Shown: one piece after another, positions 51,206 through 59,769 of the stretch | Numbering within the stretch: the stretch's first letter is position 1 | Layout of the letters: every line of letters starts with the position of its first letter | Source of the DNA: Paenochrobactrum glaciei | GTDB taxonomy: Bacteria; Pseudomonadota; Alphaproteobacteria; Rhizobiales; Rhizobiaceae | DNA: 64,000 nt | Assembly (NCBI RefSeq): GCF_039522165.1 | Contig: NZ_BAAADE010000001.1 | Coordinates: 1,279,155-1,343,154 of the forward strand | Direction: 5' to 3' | Notes under the pieces: generated by a model | Told to the model about the DNA's origin: nothing | Databases searched by the model: none | The model's input: only the letters and a program-made list of their open reading frames with translations | Program-made: the position numbers and the translations under genes

Positions 51206-53476
51206 ATGCGTGAGCTGACGACCGGTCCCCGTGTATTGCTCAAGCGACTTCGCGAATTAATGGCGGAGGCGTTGGAGCCACAGGTGCGTCTTGATCGCAT
51301 TGTGAACGAAATCGCGAAAAATATGGTCGCGGAAGTTTGCTCCTTTTATGTTTTGCGTACCGATGGTGTGCTGGAGCTTTACGCAACCGTTGGTCTTAAT
51401 CCGCAGGCTGTGCATCTGGCGCAATTGCGTTTGGGGCAGGGGTTGGTCGGAACCATTGCCGCCACAGCGCGCGCACTGAACCTGACCGACGCGCAAAGCC
51501 ATCCGGCTTTTGCTTATCTGCCGGAAACGGGCGAAGAAGCTTATAATTCATTTCTGGGTGTGCCTGTTTTACGTGCTGGTCGTACGCTTGGCGTTCTGGT
51601 TGTGCAAAACCGCACCAAGCGCGCTTATCGTGATGACGAAGTGGAAGCGCTGGAAACCACCGCTATGGTGCTGGCGGAAATCATTGCAACAGGTGATGGC
51701 ACCCGTTTGGCGCGTGCCGGCATCGAGCTTGATCTTGGCCGCTCCATGAGCTTTACCGCCGGCGGCTATAATGATGGTGTCGGCCTTGGCCATGTGGTGC
51801 TGCATGAGCCGCGCATCGTCGTCAACAATCTCTTCAATGAAGATAGTGAAGCAGAAATCAAGCGTCTGGAAGATGCGATCGGTTCTTTGCGTCTTTCCAT
51901 TGATGATATGCTGTCGCGCCGTGAAGTGGCTGCGGAAGGTGAGCATCGTGAGGTGCTGGAAGCCTATCGGATGTTTGCGCATGACCGTGGCTGGGAGCGC
52001 CGTCTGGAAGAGGCGATCCACAATGGTCTGACCGCAGAAGCTGCGGTTGAAAAAGTGCAGAGCGACACGCGTGCGCGCATGGTGCATCTGACCGATCCTT
52101 ATATTCGTGAACGCCTGTCGGATTTTGATGATCTGGCTAATCGTTTGCTGCGCCAATTGATGGGGCGCGATGCCAAGACTGTTGCGGAAAGCCTGGTCAA
52201 GGATGCTATTATTGTGGCGCGCTCGATGGGCGCGGCAGAGCTGCTGGACTATCCGCGTGAGCGTTTGCGTGGGGTGGTGCTGGAAGATGGTGCAGCCACC
52301 AGCCATGTGGTAATTGTTGCGCGTGCCATGGGTATTCCTGTCGTCGGGCAAGCCAAAGGCGTTGTCTCAATGGCTGAAAACAATGACGCGATCATTGTTG
52401 ATGGTGATGCCGGTATTGTGCATTTGCGTCCGCAATCGGATGTGGAAGCTGCTTATGCAGAAAAAGTGCGTTTCCGTGCGCGCCGTCAAAAGCTTTATCA
52501 GGAATTGCGCGACAAGCCGTCTGTTACTTTGGATGGAGAGAATGTCGCGCTTTTCATGAACGGTGGCTTGCTCGTTGATCTGCCGCAACTGGAAGCATCC
52601 GGCGCCGTCGGTATCGGGCTTTTCCGCACTGAATTGCAGTTCATGATCGCCTCGACTTTCCCGAAAGCGGAACAGCAGGAAAAACTTTATCGCTCAGTGC
52701 TGGAAGCCGCAGGCGACAAGCCGGTGACTTTTCGCACGCTTGATATTGGCGGCGATAAGGTGCTGCCATATTTCCGCTCGACCGGTCAGGAAGAAAATCC
52801 AGCTATGGGCTGGCGCGCCATCCGTTTGACGCTTGATCGTCCGGGGCTTTTCCGTACCCAGCTGCGCGCACTTTTAAAAGCTTCCGGCGGGCGTGAATTG
52901 CGCATGATGCTGCCGATGGTGACAGAAGTGGCGGAAGTGAAAGCTGCGCGTGAGATCATTGATCGCGAAGTAAACCATTTGTCGAAATTTGATTATCAGC
53001 TGCCGAGCAAAGTGAAGCTTGGCGCGATGATTGAAGTGCCATCACTGCTCTGGCAAATGGGCGAATTGATGGATGCTGTTGATTTCGTCTCTGTCGGCTC
53101 CAATGATTTGTTCCAGTTTTTAATGGCGGTTGATCGTGGTAACTCACTGATTGCCGATCGTTTTGACCAGTTGTCACCGGCATTCTTGCGGGTGTTGCGC
53201 CATATTGTGGAATCAAGCCTTCGCCATGATACGCCGGTCACTTTGTGCGGTGAAATGGCAGGGCGTCCCTTGATGGCAATGACGTTGATCGGACTTGGTT
53301 TCCGCTCGATTTCAATGTCAGCTGCAACCATCGGGCCTGTGAAAGCCATGCTTGGTGCATTGGATGCCAGCAAGCTTAACAAGCTGTTGCAGGGCGAGCT
53401 TGATAAGCACAATGACGCGCATTCCTTGCGTGAATTGTTGCTGAAATTTGCACAGGATAACGATATTCCGTTGTAG
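51206..53476 (+). CDS. ptsP: PEP-protein phosphotransferase PtsP (EI-Ntr), 756 aa
   Basis: First protein of the nitrogen phosphotransferase chain, passing phosphate from PEP to NPr and on to PtsN. An N-terminal GAF domain (about residues 15-165) distinguishes it from sugar EI. The phosphorylated histidine is H367 in GAATSHVVIVARAMGIP, and the PEP-binding barrel has GLFRTELQFM and SVGSNDLFQF. In Rhizobiales it conventionally follows lysC, as here. Confidence 0.96.
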   Translation: MRELTTGPRVLLKRLRELMAEALEPQVRLDRIVNEIAKNMVAEVCSFYVLRTDGVLELYATVGLNPQAVHLAQLRLGQGLVGTIAATARALNLTDAQSHPAFAYLPETGEEAYNSFLGVPVLRAGRTLGVLVVQNRTKRAYRDDEVEALETTAMVLAEIIATGDGTRLARAGIELDLGRSMSFTAGGYNDGVGLGHVVLHEPRIVVNNLFNEDSEAEIKRLEDAIGSLRLSIDDMLSRREVAAEGEHREVLEAYRMFAHDRGWERRLEEAIHNGLTAEAAVEKVQSDTRARMVHLTDPYIRERLSDFDDLANRLLRQLMGRDAKTVAESLVKDAIIVARSMGAAELLDYPRERLRGVVLEDGAATSHVVIVARAMGIPVVGQAKGVVSMAENNDAIIVDGDAGIVHLRPQSDVEAAYAEKVRFRARRQKLYQELRDKPSVTLDGENVALFMNGGLLVDLPQLEASGAVGIGLFRTELQFMIASTFPKAEQQEKLYRSVLEAAGDKPVTFRTLDIGGDKVLPYFRSTGQEENPAMGWRAIRLTLDRPGLFRTQLRALLKASGGRELRMMLPMVTEVAEVKAAREIIDREVNHLSKFDYQLPSKVKLGAMIEVPSLLWQMGELMDAVDFVSVGSNDLFQFLMAVDRGNSLIADRFDQLSPAFLRVLRHIVESSLRHDTPVTLCGEMAGRPLMAMTLIGLGFRSISMSAATIGPVKAMLGALDASKLNKLLQGELDKHNDAHSLRELLLKFAQDNDIPL

Positions 53477-53532
53477 CGAGGCTTTAAGCTTCTCTCCACA
53501 CGTTTTCGTGTATTTTGCCATTTGGCTCAAAA

Positions 53533-53557
53533 AAGGCGGGCTTTGACCGCCAATTTT
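53533..53557 (+). terminator. Weak terminator after ptsP
   Basis: GGCGG and CCGCC form a short stem across a 7-base loop, followed by AATTTT, 60 bases after the ptsP stop and before prfA. Read-through into prfA is plausible. Confidence 0.4.
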
Positions 53558-53583
53558 CAATATTTTTGTATCGGACTTAACTT

Positions 53584-54657
53584 ATGATCGCATTGCCGCA
53601 GGACCGTATGGACCAGCTTCTGAAACGTTTCTCGTTGATTGAAAGCCAAATGGCTTCCAATCCGGATTCGGAAACTTATGTGAAGCTGGCATCCGAATAT
53701 TCGGAACTGGAAGAAGTGGTTGGTAAGATCCGTGAACTGGCCTCCGCGCGTGAAGAAGTGCAGGAACTGAGCCTGATGAAGGAAGATGCCAGCACAGATG
53801 CAGATATGCGTGCGCTGGCGGCAGAAGAATTGCCAGCCCTTCAGGAGCGCGTAGGTGTTTTGGAGCAGGAAGTGCAAATCCTGCTCTTGCCCAAAGATGC
53901 AGCCGACGAGAAAAACGCTATTTTGGAAATCCGCGCCGGAACCGGCGGTTTGGAAGCGGCACTTTTTGCCGGTGATTTGTTCCGCATGTATGAGCGTTAC
54001 GCTTCGGAAAAAGGCTGGCGTGTCGAGCTGGTGAGTTCCAGTGAAGGCGATGCCGGTGGCTATAAAGAAATTATCGCGACTGTTTCCGGCAAGGGCGTAT
54101 TTTCGAAATTGAAATTTGAATCCGGTGCGCATCGCGTGCAGCGTGTGCCGGAAACTGAAGCGGGCGGACGTATTCACACCTCTGCTGCAACGGTTGCGGT
54201 GCTGCCGGAGGCGGCAGATATTGATATTGAAATCCGCAATGAAGACATCCGCATTGATACAATGCGTGCGTCAGGTGCAGGTGGGCAGCACGTTAACACC
54301 ACCGATTCTGCCGTGCGTATCACCCATATTCCGACCGGTTTGATGGTGGTGCAGGCGGAAAAATCGCAGCATCAGAACCGTGCCCGCGCGATGCAGATTT
54401 TGCGTGCCCGTCTTTATGATATGGAACGTCAAAAGGCTGAGAGCGAACGCTCAGAAGCCCGCCGCAGTCAGGTGGGTTCAGGGGATCGCTCAGAACGTAT
54501 CCGCACCTACAACTTCCCGCAGGGACGCGTTACCGATCACCGCATCAACCTGACGCTTTATAAGCTTGATCGGGTGATGGAAGGCGAACTGGACGAATTG
54601 GTGGATGCGCTGATTTCTGATCATCAGACCGCACTCCTGACCGAGCTTGGTGAATGA
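53584..54657 (+). CDS. prfA: Peptide chain release factor 1, 357 aa
   Basis: Reads UAA and UAG on the ribosome and triggers peptide release. The GGQ motif is at residues 233-235 in RASGAGGQHVNTT, and PET at 189-191 is the PxT-like codon-recognition motif of RF1. The glutamine of GGQ is the target of PrmC, encoded by the next gene, which overlaps by four bases. Confidence 0.98.
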   Translation: MIALPQDRMDQLLKRFSLIESQMASNPDSETYVKLASEYSELEEVVGKIRELASAREEVQELSLMKEDASTDADMRALAAEELPALQERVGVLEQEVQILLLPKDAADEKNAILEIRAGTGGLEAALFAGDLFRMYERYASEKGWRVELVSSSEGDAGGYKEIIATVSGKGVFSKLKFESGAHRVQRVPETEAGGRIHTSAATVAVLPEAADIDIEIRNEDIRIDTMRASGAGGQHVNTTDSAVRITHIPTGLMVVQAEKSQHQNRARAMQILRARLYDMERQKAESERSEARRSQVGSGDRSERIRTYNFPQGRVTDHRINLTLYKLDRVMEGELDELVDALISDHQTALLTELGE

Positions 54658-55526
54658 AGAACGTCCATCAAATGCAGCTGGGACAGATGTTTGCGCAGAT
54701 GCGCGATGCTTTTATGGCTGCCGGAATTGAAAATCCGGCCATTGATGCACGGTTTTTAACCGAATGGACAAGTGCCACATCGCGTATGGATATGATCAGC
54801 CGTCCGGAGCAGGCTGTTGATGCGGAAAAAGTGGCGCTTTGGCAATCTGCTTTGGAGCGTCGTCTGAACGGTGAACCGGTGCATCGCATCATAGGCGCGC
54901 GTGCTTTCTGGGGGCTGGAGTTCCAGCTCTCGAAGGATACGCTGGAGCCGCGCCCTGATACCGAAGCTTTGATCGAATTAGTATTGCCGGTTGTGGAACA
55001 GAAAGCACATACAAGCCAAGTGGTGGATGTGCTGGATATGGGCACAGGCACGGGTATCATCGCTATCACATTGCTGCATCAATGTGCGAAAGCGCGTTGC
55101 GTGGCGGTGGATATAGCGCAGGATGCTTTGAGCACCGCGCGTATTAATGCTGAAAATGCCGGTGTGTCTTCACGCTTTGCTGCATTGCACAGTGATTGGT
55201 TTGCCAATGTGAGTGGGCGCTTTGATGTGATTACATCAAACCCGCCTTATATTCCGCATCATGAAATTGCCGCACTTTCACGCGAAGTTCGTGACTATGA
55301 CCCGATGGCTGCTTTGGATGGCGGCGAAGACGGATTAGATTTTTATCGCTCCCTTGCGAAACATGCTGCAAATCACCTATATGATGAAGGTGTGATCGCC
55401 ATTGAAATCGGTGCAGGCCAGTTGCCTGACGTGGAAGTGATTTTCAATCAACATGATTTCAAGCTGGTGCGGACAAGCAAAGATCTCGGCGGACATGAAC
55501 GAGCGCTGCTTTTTGAAAAAGCTTAA
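54654..55526 (+). CDS. prmC: Release factor glutamine methyltransferase, 290 aa
   Basis: Methylates the GGQ glutamine of release factors. The SAM loop LDMGTGTGI is at residues 127-135 and the NPPY catalytic motif at 196-199 (TSNPPYIPHHE). The start overlaps the prfA stop (ATGA), giving translational coupling of enzyme and substrate. Confidence 0.97.
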   Translation: MKNVHQMQLGQMFAQMRDAFMAAGIENPAIDARFLTEWTSATSRMDMISRPEQAVDAEKVALWQSALERRLNGEPVHRIIGARAFWGLEFQLSKDTLEPRPDTEALIELVLPVVEQKAHTSQVVDVLDMGTGTGIIAITLLHQCAKARCVAVDIAQDALSTARINAENAGVSSRFAALHSDWFANVSGRFDVITSNPPYIPHHEIAALSREVRDYDPMAALDGGEDGLDFYRSLAKHAANHLYDEGVIAIEIGAGQLPDVEVIFNQHDFKLVRTSKDLGGHERALLFEKA

Positions 55527-55559
55527 AAATGCGAAATGATGCAGATAATTGAGAGGCAA

Positions 55560-55836
55560 TCAATAAAAACGCTTGGAATTTCCGGCAAACCTGTTTAGGT
55601 TCCGGTCACCGTCCGAAATTTTGGTTTTTGACTGCACCGTAAAGTGCAAGACCGCCTAAGGTCTGAGAACCGGGGTCTGAAAAACAGGCCGGTTAAGTTT
55701 TAAACGGTATGTACCACATTCAGAGCATTATACAGACTGGAATTTTAGGGTGCACTCCCTTCTGTAGCTCAAACTGCGAGACCCGTTGATCTTTGTGATC
55801 GCGCAGGTCTTAAGCGCCCTTAATCTGAAAAGAGAT
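55560..55836 (+). ncRNA. Structured intergenic RNA or 5' leader upstream of DUF4167
   Basis: Three consecutive stems sit within 62 bases: TGCAC/GTGCA (55633-55648), AGACC/GGTCT (55649-55664) and AACCGG..CTG/CAG..CCGGTT (55668-55694). A further one, AGACC..GATC/GATC..GGTCT, is at 55779-55810 just before the next gene. Such packing is unusual for plain spacer. A weak promoter (TTGGAA-17-TAGGTT) lies near 55573-55601. It may be an independent sRNA (a family such as rhizobial alpha-r45 would be one to test) or a regulatory leader. No T-run terminator is seen after the third stem. Confidence 0.45.
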
Positions 55837-56748
55837 ATGAGTATGAGGCCAGCACAGCAGAACAGGCGCATGCGTGGACGGGGGAACAACAATAACCGTA
55901 AGGGTCCCAATCCTCTGACGCGTAATTATGAAAGCAACGGTCCGGACGTGAAAATCCGGGGCAATGCACAGCATATCGCAGAGAAATATGCAGCTCTTGC
56001 TAGAGATGCTCAGGTTTCCGGTGATCGCGTGATGGCTGAGAACTACCTGCAACATGCGGAACATTATACCCGCATTATTTTGCAAGCGCAGGCGCAAAAC
56101 CCGCAGCATTTCCAGCGGGATGAAAATTTTGACGACGAAGGCAATGATGATGAAGAGCAGAGCTTTGCCGCCACATCATCCAATAACGGCCATAACGGTT
56201 CCTCGTCGCAGGACGTAAGCGGTAGCGGCCCGCAGCCTTTTATTGAAGGCACGCCGGCTGAAGTTGTTTATGACGAAGATAATAGCGGCAATGCACGTTC
56301 TCATGAACAGCGGGCTCACGAACAACGTAGCCAGAATCGCGATTATAATAACCGTGACAACCAGAACCGCGACAATCAAGGCCGTGATAATAATGGCAGA
56401 GATCGTGATCAGCGCCGCATTCAGCGTCCGCGTCGTCCGTCGCGTTTTGAACAGCACAGCAATCCTGTAGCCCCTGATGCACCGCAGCCAGTCACGCATT
56501 TTGCTGAAAATGCAGAGCAGCCGGAAGTAAAAGAACAGCCGGTTGTCAAAGCTGTTGCAGTTGCTGCGGAAGCAGAAGAAAAGCCGGTTAAAAAGGCTGC
56601 TCCTGCCAAGCCGCGCACCCCACGCGCCAAACCTGTTGAAGCTGTCGCGGAAACTGATGGTGAAGAACCGGTTCGTCGCCGTCCGGGTCGTCCGCGCCGC
56701 GTTAAGCCAGAAGATGCTGAGCCTGTTAAAGAAGCATCAGAAGCATAA
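55837..56748 (+). CDS. DUF4167 domain-containing protein, about 303 aa
   Basis: A basic, largely disordered protein. The N-terminus RPAQQNRRMRGRGNNN precedes the conserved DUF4167 part (about residues 25-85) with VKIRGNAQHIAEKYAALARDA and AENYLQHAEHYTRII. The rest is low complexity: an RDNQNRDNQGRDN-type repeat (about 165-200) and a Lys/Pro/Arg-rich C-terminus with RRRPGRPRR, an AT-hook-like sequence. Function unknown; RNA or DNA binding is suggested by composition. ATG at 55837 follows AAAAGAG; the frame is open to 55786. Confidence 0.85.
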   Translation: MSMRPAQQNRRMRGRGNNNNRKGPNPLTRNYESNGPDVKIRGNAQHIAEKYAALARDAQVSGDRVMAENYLQHAEHYTRIILQAQAQNPQHFQRDENFDDEGNDDEEQSFAATSSNNGHNGSSSQDVSGSGPQPFIEGTPAEVVYDEDNSGNARSHEQRAHEQRSQNRDYNNRDNQNRDNQGRDNNGRDRDQRRIQRPRRPSRFEQHSNPVAPDAPQPVTHFAENAEQPEVKEQPVVKAVAVAAEAEEKPVKKAAPAKPRTPRAKPVEAVAETDGEEPVRRRPGRPRRVKPEDAEPVKEASEA

Positions 56749-56769
56749 ATTTTAGCTTTATAATCAAGC

Positions 56770-56803
56770 AAAGGCGCGAGAGTTTAACTTTCGCGCCTTT
56801 TTT
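56770..56803 (+). terminator. Intrinsic terminator of the DUF4167 gene
   Basis: AAAGGCGCGA and TCGCGCCTTT form a 10-bp stem with an 11-base loop, followed by TTTTT. Confidence 0.9.
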
Positions 56804-56825
56804 ATTGCAGAATATTTGCGGCCGT

Positions 56826-56854
56826 CTTGCCGAACGCATAAACTCATCCCATAT
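56826..56854 (+). promoter_or_regulatory. Predicted RpoH (sigma-32) promoter of clpB
   Basis: CTTGCC at 56826-56831 and CCATAT at 56849-56854 are separated by 17 bases, close to the alphaproteobacterial heat-shock consensus (CTTG with a CCCATAT-like -10). It lies about 85 bases before clpB, a classical heat-shock gene. Confidence 0.65.
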
Positions 56855-56944
56855 CATAACAAGATGGAGCCCGCCTCATCTGGGGGCTCGTCACCAAAGA
56901 CCGTTCGGCGCTGTTACAGGTCGACGCGGATGAAGGAGACAATT

Positions 56945-59545
56945 ATGAATATTGAAAAATATACCGAACGTGTTCGCGGTTTTATTCAGTCTGCACAAAC
57001 CTATGCATTAAACGCCAATAATCAGCAATTTATGCCGGAGCATATGCTGAAAGTATTGGTTGATGATAATGAAGGTTTGGCGGCAACGCTGATTGAACGT
57101 GCGGGCGGTAATCTTGCGCAATTGCGTATCGGTCTGGATGCAGCTTTAAATGCTATTCCCAAAGTGACCGGCGGCAATGATCAGCTTTATCTGTCACAGC
57201 CACTCGCAAAAGTGTTTTCAACTGCCGAAGAACTGGCCACCAAAGCCGGTGATAGTTTCGTAACTGTTGAACGTCTTCTGACGGCACTTGCGATTGAAAA
57301 ATCTGCCAAAAGTTCTGAAATTTTAAGCAAAGCCGGTGTGACGGCCAATGCACTGAATAAGGTGATCAACGATATGCGTAAGGGTCGTACAGCTGATTCT
57401 GCATCCGCAGAAGGCAATTATGATGCTTTGAAAAAATATGCGCGTGATCTGACGGAAGATGCACGCGACGGCAAGCTTGATCCGGTGATCGGTCGTGATG
57501 AAGAAATCCGCCGTGCCATTCAGGTTTTGTCGCGCCGTACCAAAAACAATCCGGTGCTGATCGGTGAGCCGGGCGTGGGTAAAACCGCGATTGCCGAAGG
57601 TTTGGCTCTGCGTATCGTCAATGGTGACGTGCCGGAATCTCTTAAAGATAAGCAGTTGATGGCGTTGGATATGGGCGCATTGATTGCAGGTGCAAAATAT
57701 CGCGGTGAATTTGAAGAACGCCTGAAAGCGGTTTTGTCGGAAGTGCAGAGCGCTGACGGTCAGATCATCTTGTTCATCGATGAAATGCACACCCTTGTCG
57801 GTGCCGGTAAAAGCGATGGTGCGATGGATGCATCAAACCTGCTTAAACCTGCACTTGCGCGTGGCGAATTGCGCTGCGTTGGTGCAACGACTCTCGATGA
57901 ATACCGCAAATATGTGGAAAAGGATGCCGCACTTGCCCGTCGTTTCCAGCCGGTTTTTATTAATGAGCCAACCGTTGAAGATACAATTTCGATCCTGCGC
58001 GGTTTGAAGGAAAAATATGAGCAGCATCATAAAGTGCGGGTTTCTGACTCAGCACTGGTGGCCGCTGCCACATTGTCCAACCGTTATATCACTGATCGCT
58101 TCTTGCCGGATAAAGCGATCGACCTTGTGGATGAGGCTGCATCGCGTCTCAGAATGCAGGTCGATTCGAAACCGGAAGAGCTTGATGAGATTGACCGCCG
58201 CGCCATGCAGTTGAAAATCGAACGCGAAGCTTTGAAGAAGGAAACTGATACGGCTTCCAAAGACCGTCTCGTGCGGTTGGAAAAAGAGCTGAGTGATCTG
58301 GAAGAAGAATCAGCTGAACTGACTGCCAAATGGCAGGCGGAAAAGCAGAAGCTCGGCCATGCGGCAGACCTGAAAAAGAAACTGGAAGATGCGCGTAATG
58401 CTTTGGCAATTGCCCAGCGTAATGGCGAATTCCAGAAGGCCGGTGAATTGGCTTATGGCGCAATCCCGCAGCTTGAAAAAGAACTGGTGGATGCCGAAAG
58501 CCATGAAAACCGTGGTTCCTTGGTTGAAGAAACCGTGACACCTGACCATGTGGCACAGATTATTTCCCGCTGGACGGGTATTCCTGTTGACCGCATGCTG
58601 GAAGGTGAACGCGAAAAACTTCTGCGTATGGAAGACGAGATCGGCAAGCGGGTGGTTGGTCAGGCGGAAGCCGTGCAGGCGGTTTCCAAAGCTGTTCGTC
58701 GTGCGCGTGCCGGATTGCAGGATCCTAACCGTCCGATTGGTTCTTTCATTTTCTTAGGACCAACCGGCGTTGGTAAAACCGAGCTGACCAAGGCACTGGC
58801 ATCGTTCCTCTTTTCCGACGATACTGCGATGGTGCGGATTGATATGTCGGAATTCATGGAGAAACATTCCGTTGCCCGTCTGATCGGCGCACCTCCGGGT
58901 TATGTCGGCTATGAAGAAGGTGGCGTTTTGACGGAAACTGTCCGTCGCCGTCCTTATCAGGTCATTCTGTTCGACGAGATCGAAAAGGCGCATCCGGATG
59001 TCTTCAACGTGCTGTTGCAGGTGCTTGATGATGGCCGTCTGACTGATGGTCAGGGACGCACTGTCGATTTCAGAAATACGCTGATCATCATGACGTCTAA
59101 CCTTGGTGCCGAATATCTGGTGAACCTAGGCGAAGACGATACTGTTGACAGTGCCCGCGAAGATGTCATGTCGGTGGTGCGTGCTTCGTTCCGTCCGGAA
59201 TTCCTCAACCGTGTGGATGAGATCATTCTGTTCCATCGTCTGCGTCGGGCCGATATGGGCGCGATTGTCGATATTCAGTTTGAACGTCTGCAAAAATTAC
59301 TGGCTGACCGGAAGGTTCATCTTGAACTGGATGATGATGCCCGTGATTGGTTGTCCAACAAGGGCTATGATCCTGCCTATGGTGCACGTCCGTTGAAGCG
59401 GGTGATCCAGAAGGAAGTTCAGGATCCGCTGGCAGAGAAAATTCTGCTTGGTGATGTTCTTGATGGCTCGGTCGTTGAAATTTCAGCCGGTTCTGACCGG
59501 TTGAATTTCAAGGCGAAGGCCGGAATGACAGCTGAAGAGAGCTAA
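56945..59545 (+). CDS. clpB: ATP-dependent disaggregase ClpB, 866 aa
   Basis: Hsp104-type chaperone that rescues aggregated proteins with DnaK. An N-terminal Clp repeat domain (1-145), first AAA+ domain with Walker A GEPGVGKT at 207-214, a long coiled-coil middle domain (about 410-525), and second AAA+ domain with GPTGVGKT. No IGF/L ClpP-binding loop pattern stands out. The ATG at 56945 follows AAGGAGAC; the frame is open upstream without homology. Confidence 0.98.
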   Translation: MNIEKYTERVRGFIQSAQTYALNANNQQFMPEHMLKVLVDDNEGLAATLIERAGGNLAQLRIGLDAALNAIPKVTGGNDQLYLSQPLAKVFSTAEELATKAGDSFVTVERLLTALAIEKSAKSSEILSKAGVTANALNKVINDMRKGRTADSASAEGNYDALKKYARDLTEDARDGKLDPVIGRDEEIRRAIQVLSRRTKNNPVLIGEPGVGKTAIAEGLALRIVNGDVPESLKDKQLMALDMGALIAGAKYRGEFEERLKAVLSEVQSADGQIILFIDEMHTLVGAGKSDGAMDASNLLKPALARGELRCVGATTLDEYRKYVEKDAALARRFQPVFINEPTVEDTISILRGLKEKYEQHHKVRVSDSALVAAATLSNRYITDRFLPDKAIDLVDEAASRLRMQVDSKPEELDEIDRRAMQLKIEREALKKETDTASKDRLVRLEKELSDLEEESAELTAKWQAEKQKLGHAADLKKKLEDARNALAIAQRNGEFQKAGELAYGAIPQLEKELVDAESHENRGSLVEETVTPDHVAQIISRWTGIPVDRMLEGEREKLLRMEDEIGKRVVGQAEAVQAVSKAVRRARAGLQDPNRPIGSFIFLGPTGVGKTELTKALASFLFSDDTAMVRIDMSEFMEKHSVARLIGAPPGYVGYEEGGVLTETVRRRPYQVILFDEIEKAHPDVFNVLLQVLDDGRLTDGQGRTVDFRNTLIIMTSNLGAEYLVNLGEDDTVDSAREDVMSVVRASFRPEFLNRVDEIILFHRLRRADMGAIVDIQFERLQKLLADRKVHLELDDDARDWLSNKGYDPAYGARPLKRVIQKEVQDPLAEKILLGDVLDGSVVEISAGSDRLNFKAKAGMTAEES

Positions 59546-59583
59546 TCTTCAGCCACTCATCGCAAGATGATCTGAATATGATT

Positions 59584-59618
59584 GAAAGCCGGTCAAAGCA
59601 TTTTGACCGGCTTTCTTT
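59584..59618 (+). terminator. Intrinsic terminator of clpB
   Basis: GAAAGCCGGTCAAA and TTGACCGGCTTTC form a 13-bp stem, followed by TTTATT. Confidence 0.9.
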
Positions 59619-59769
59619 ATTGCCGGATTTAATGCTCGTTTTATTGCGGGCAAATTTGTTTTGGCCATTTTGATGTCACCTTCCTTTCGTAAGAACTTGA
59701 AAAGTTAGGTGTTTGTTAACTGTAAATACGGCATCTGGAGTGAAGGCTTTTTCTCTGCAAGGTTTTTTC

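Noticed and set aside
51569..52351. A 260-codon minus-strand frame inside ptsP
   Set aside because: Composition typical of antisense frames; ptsP motifs on the plus strand are decisive.
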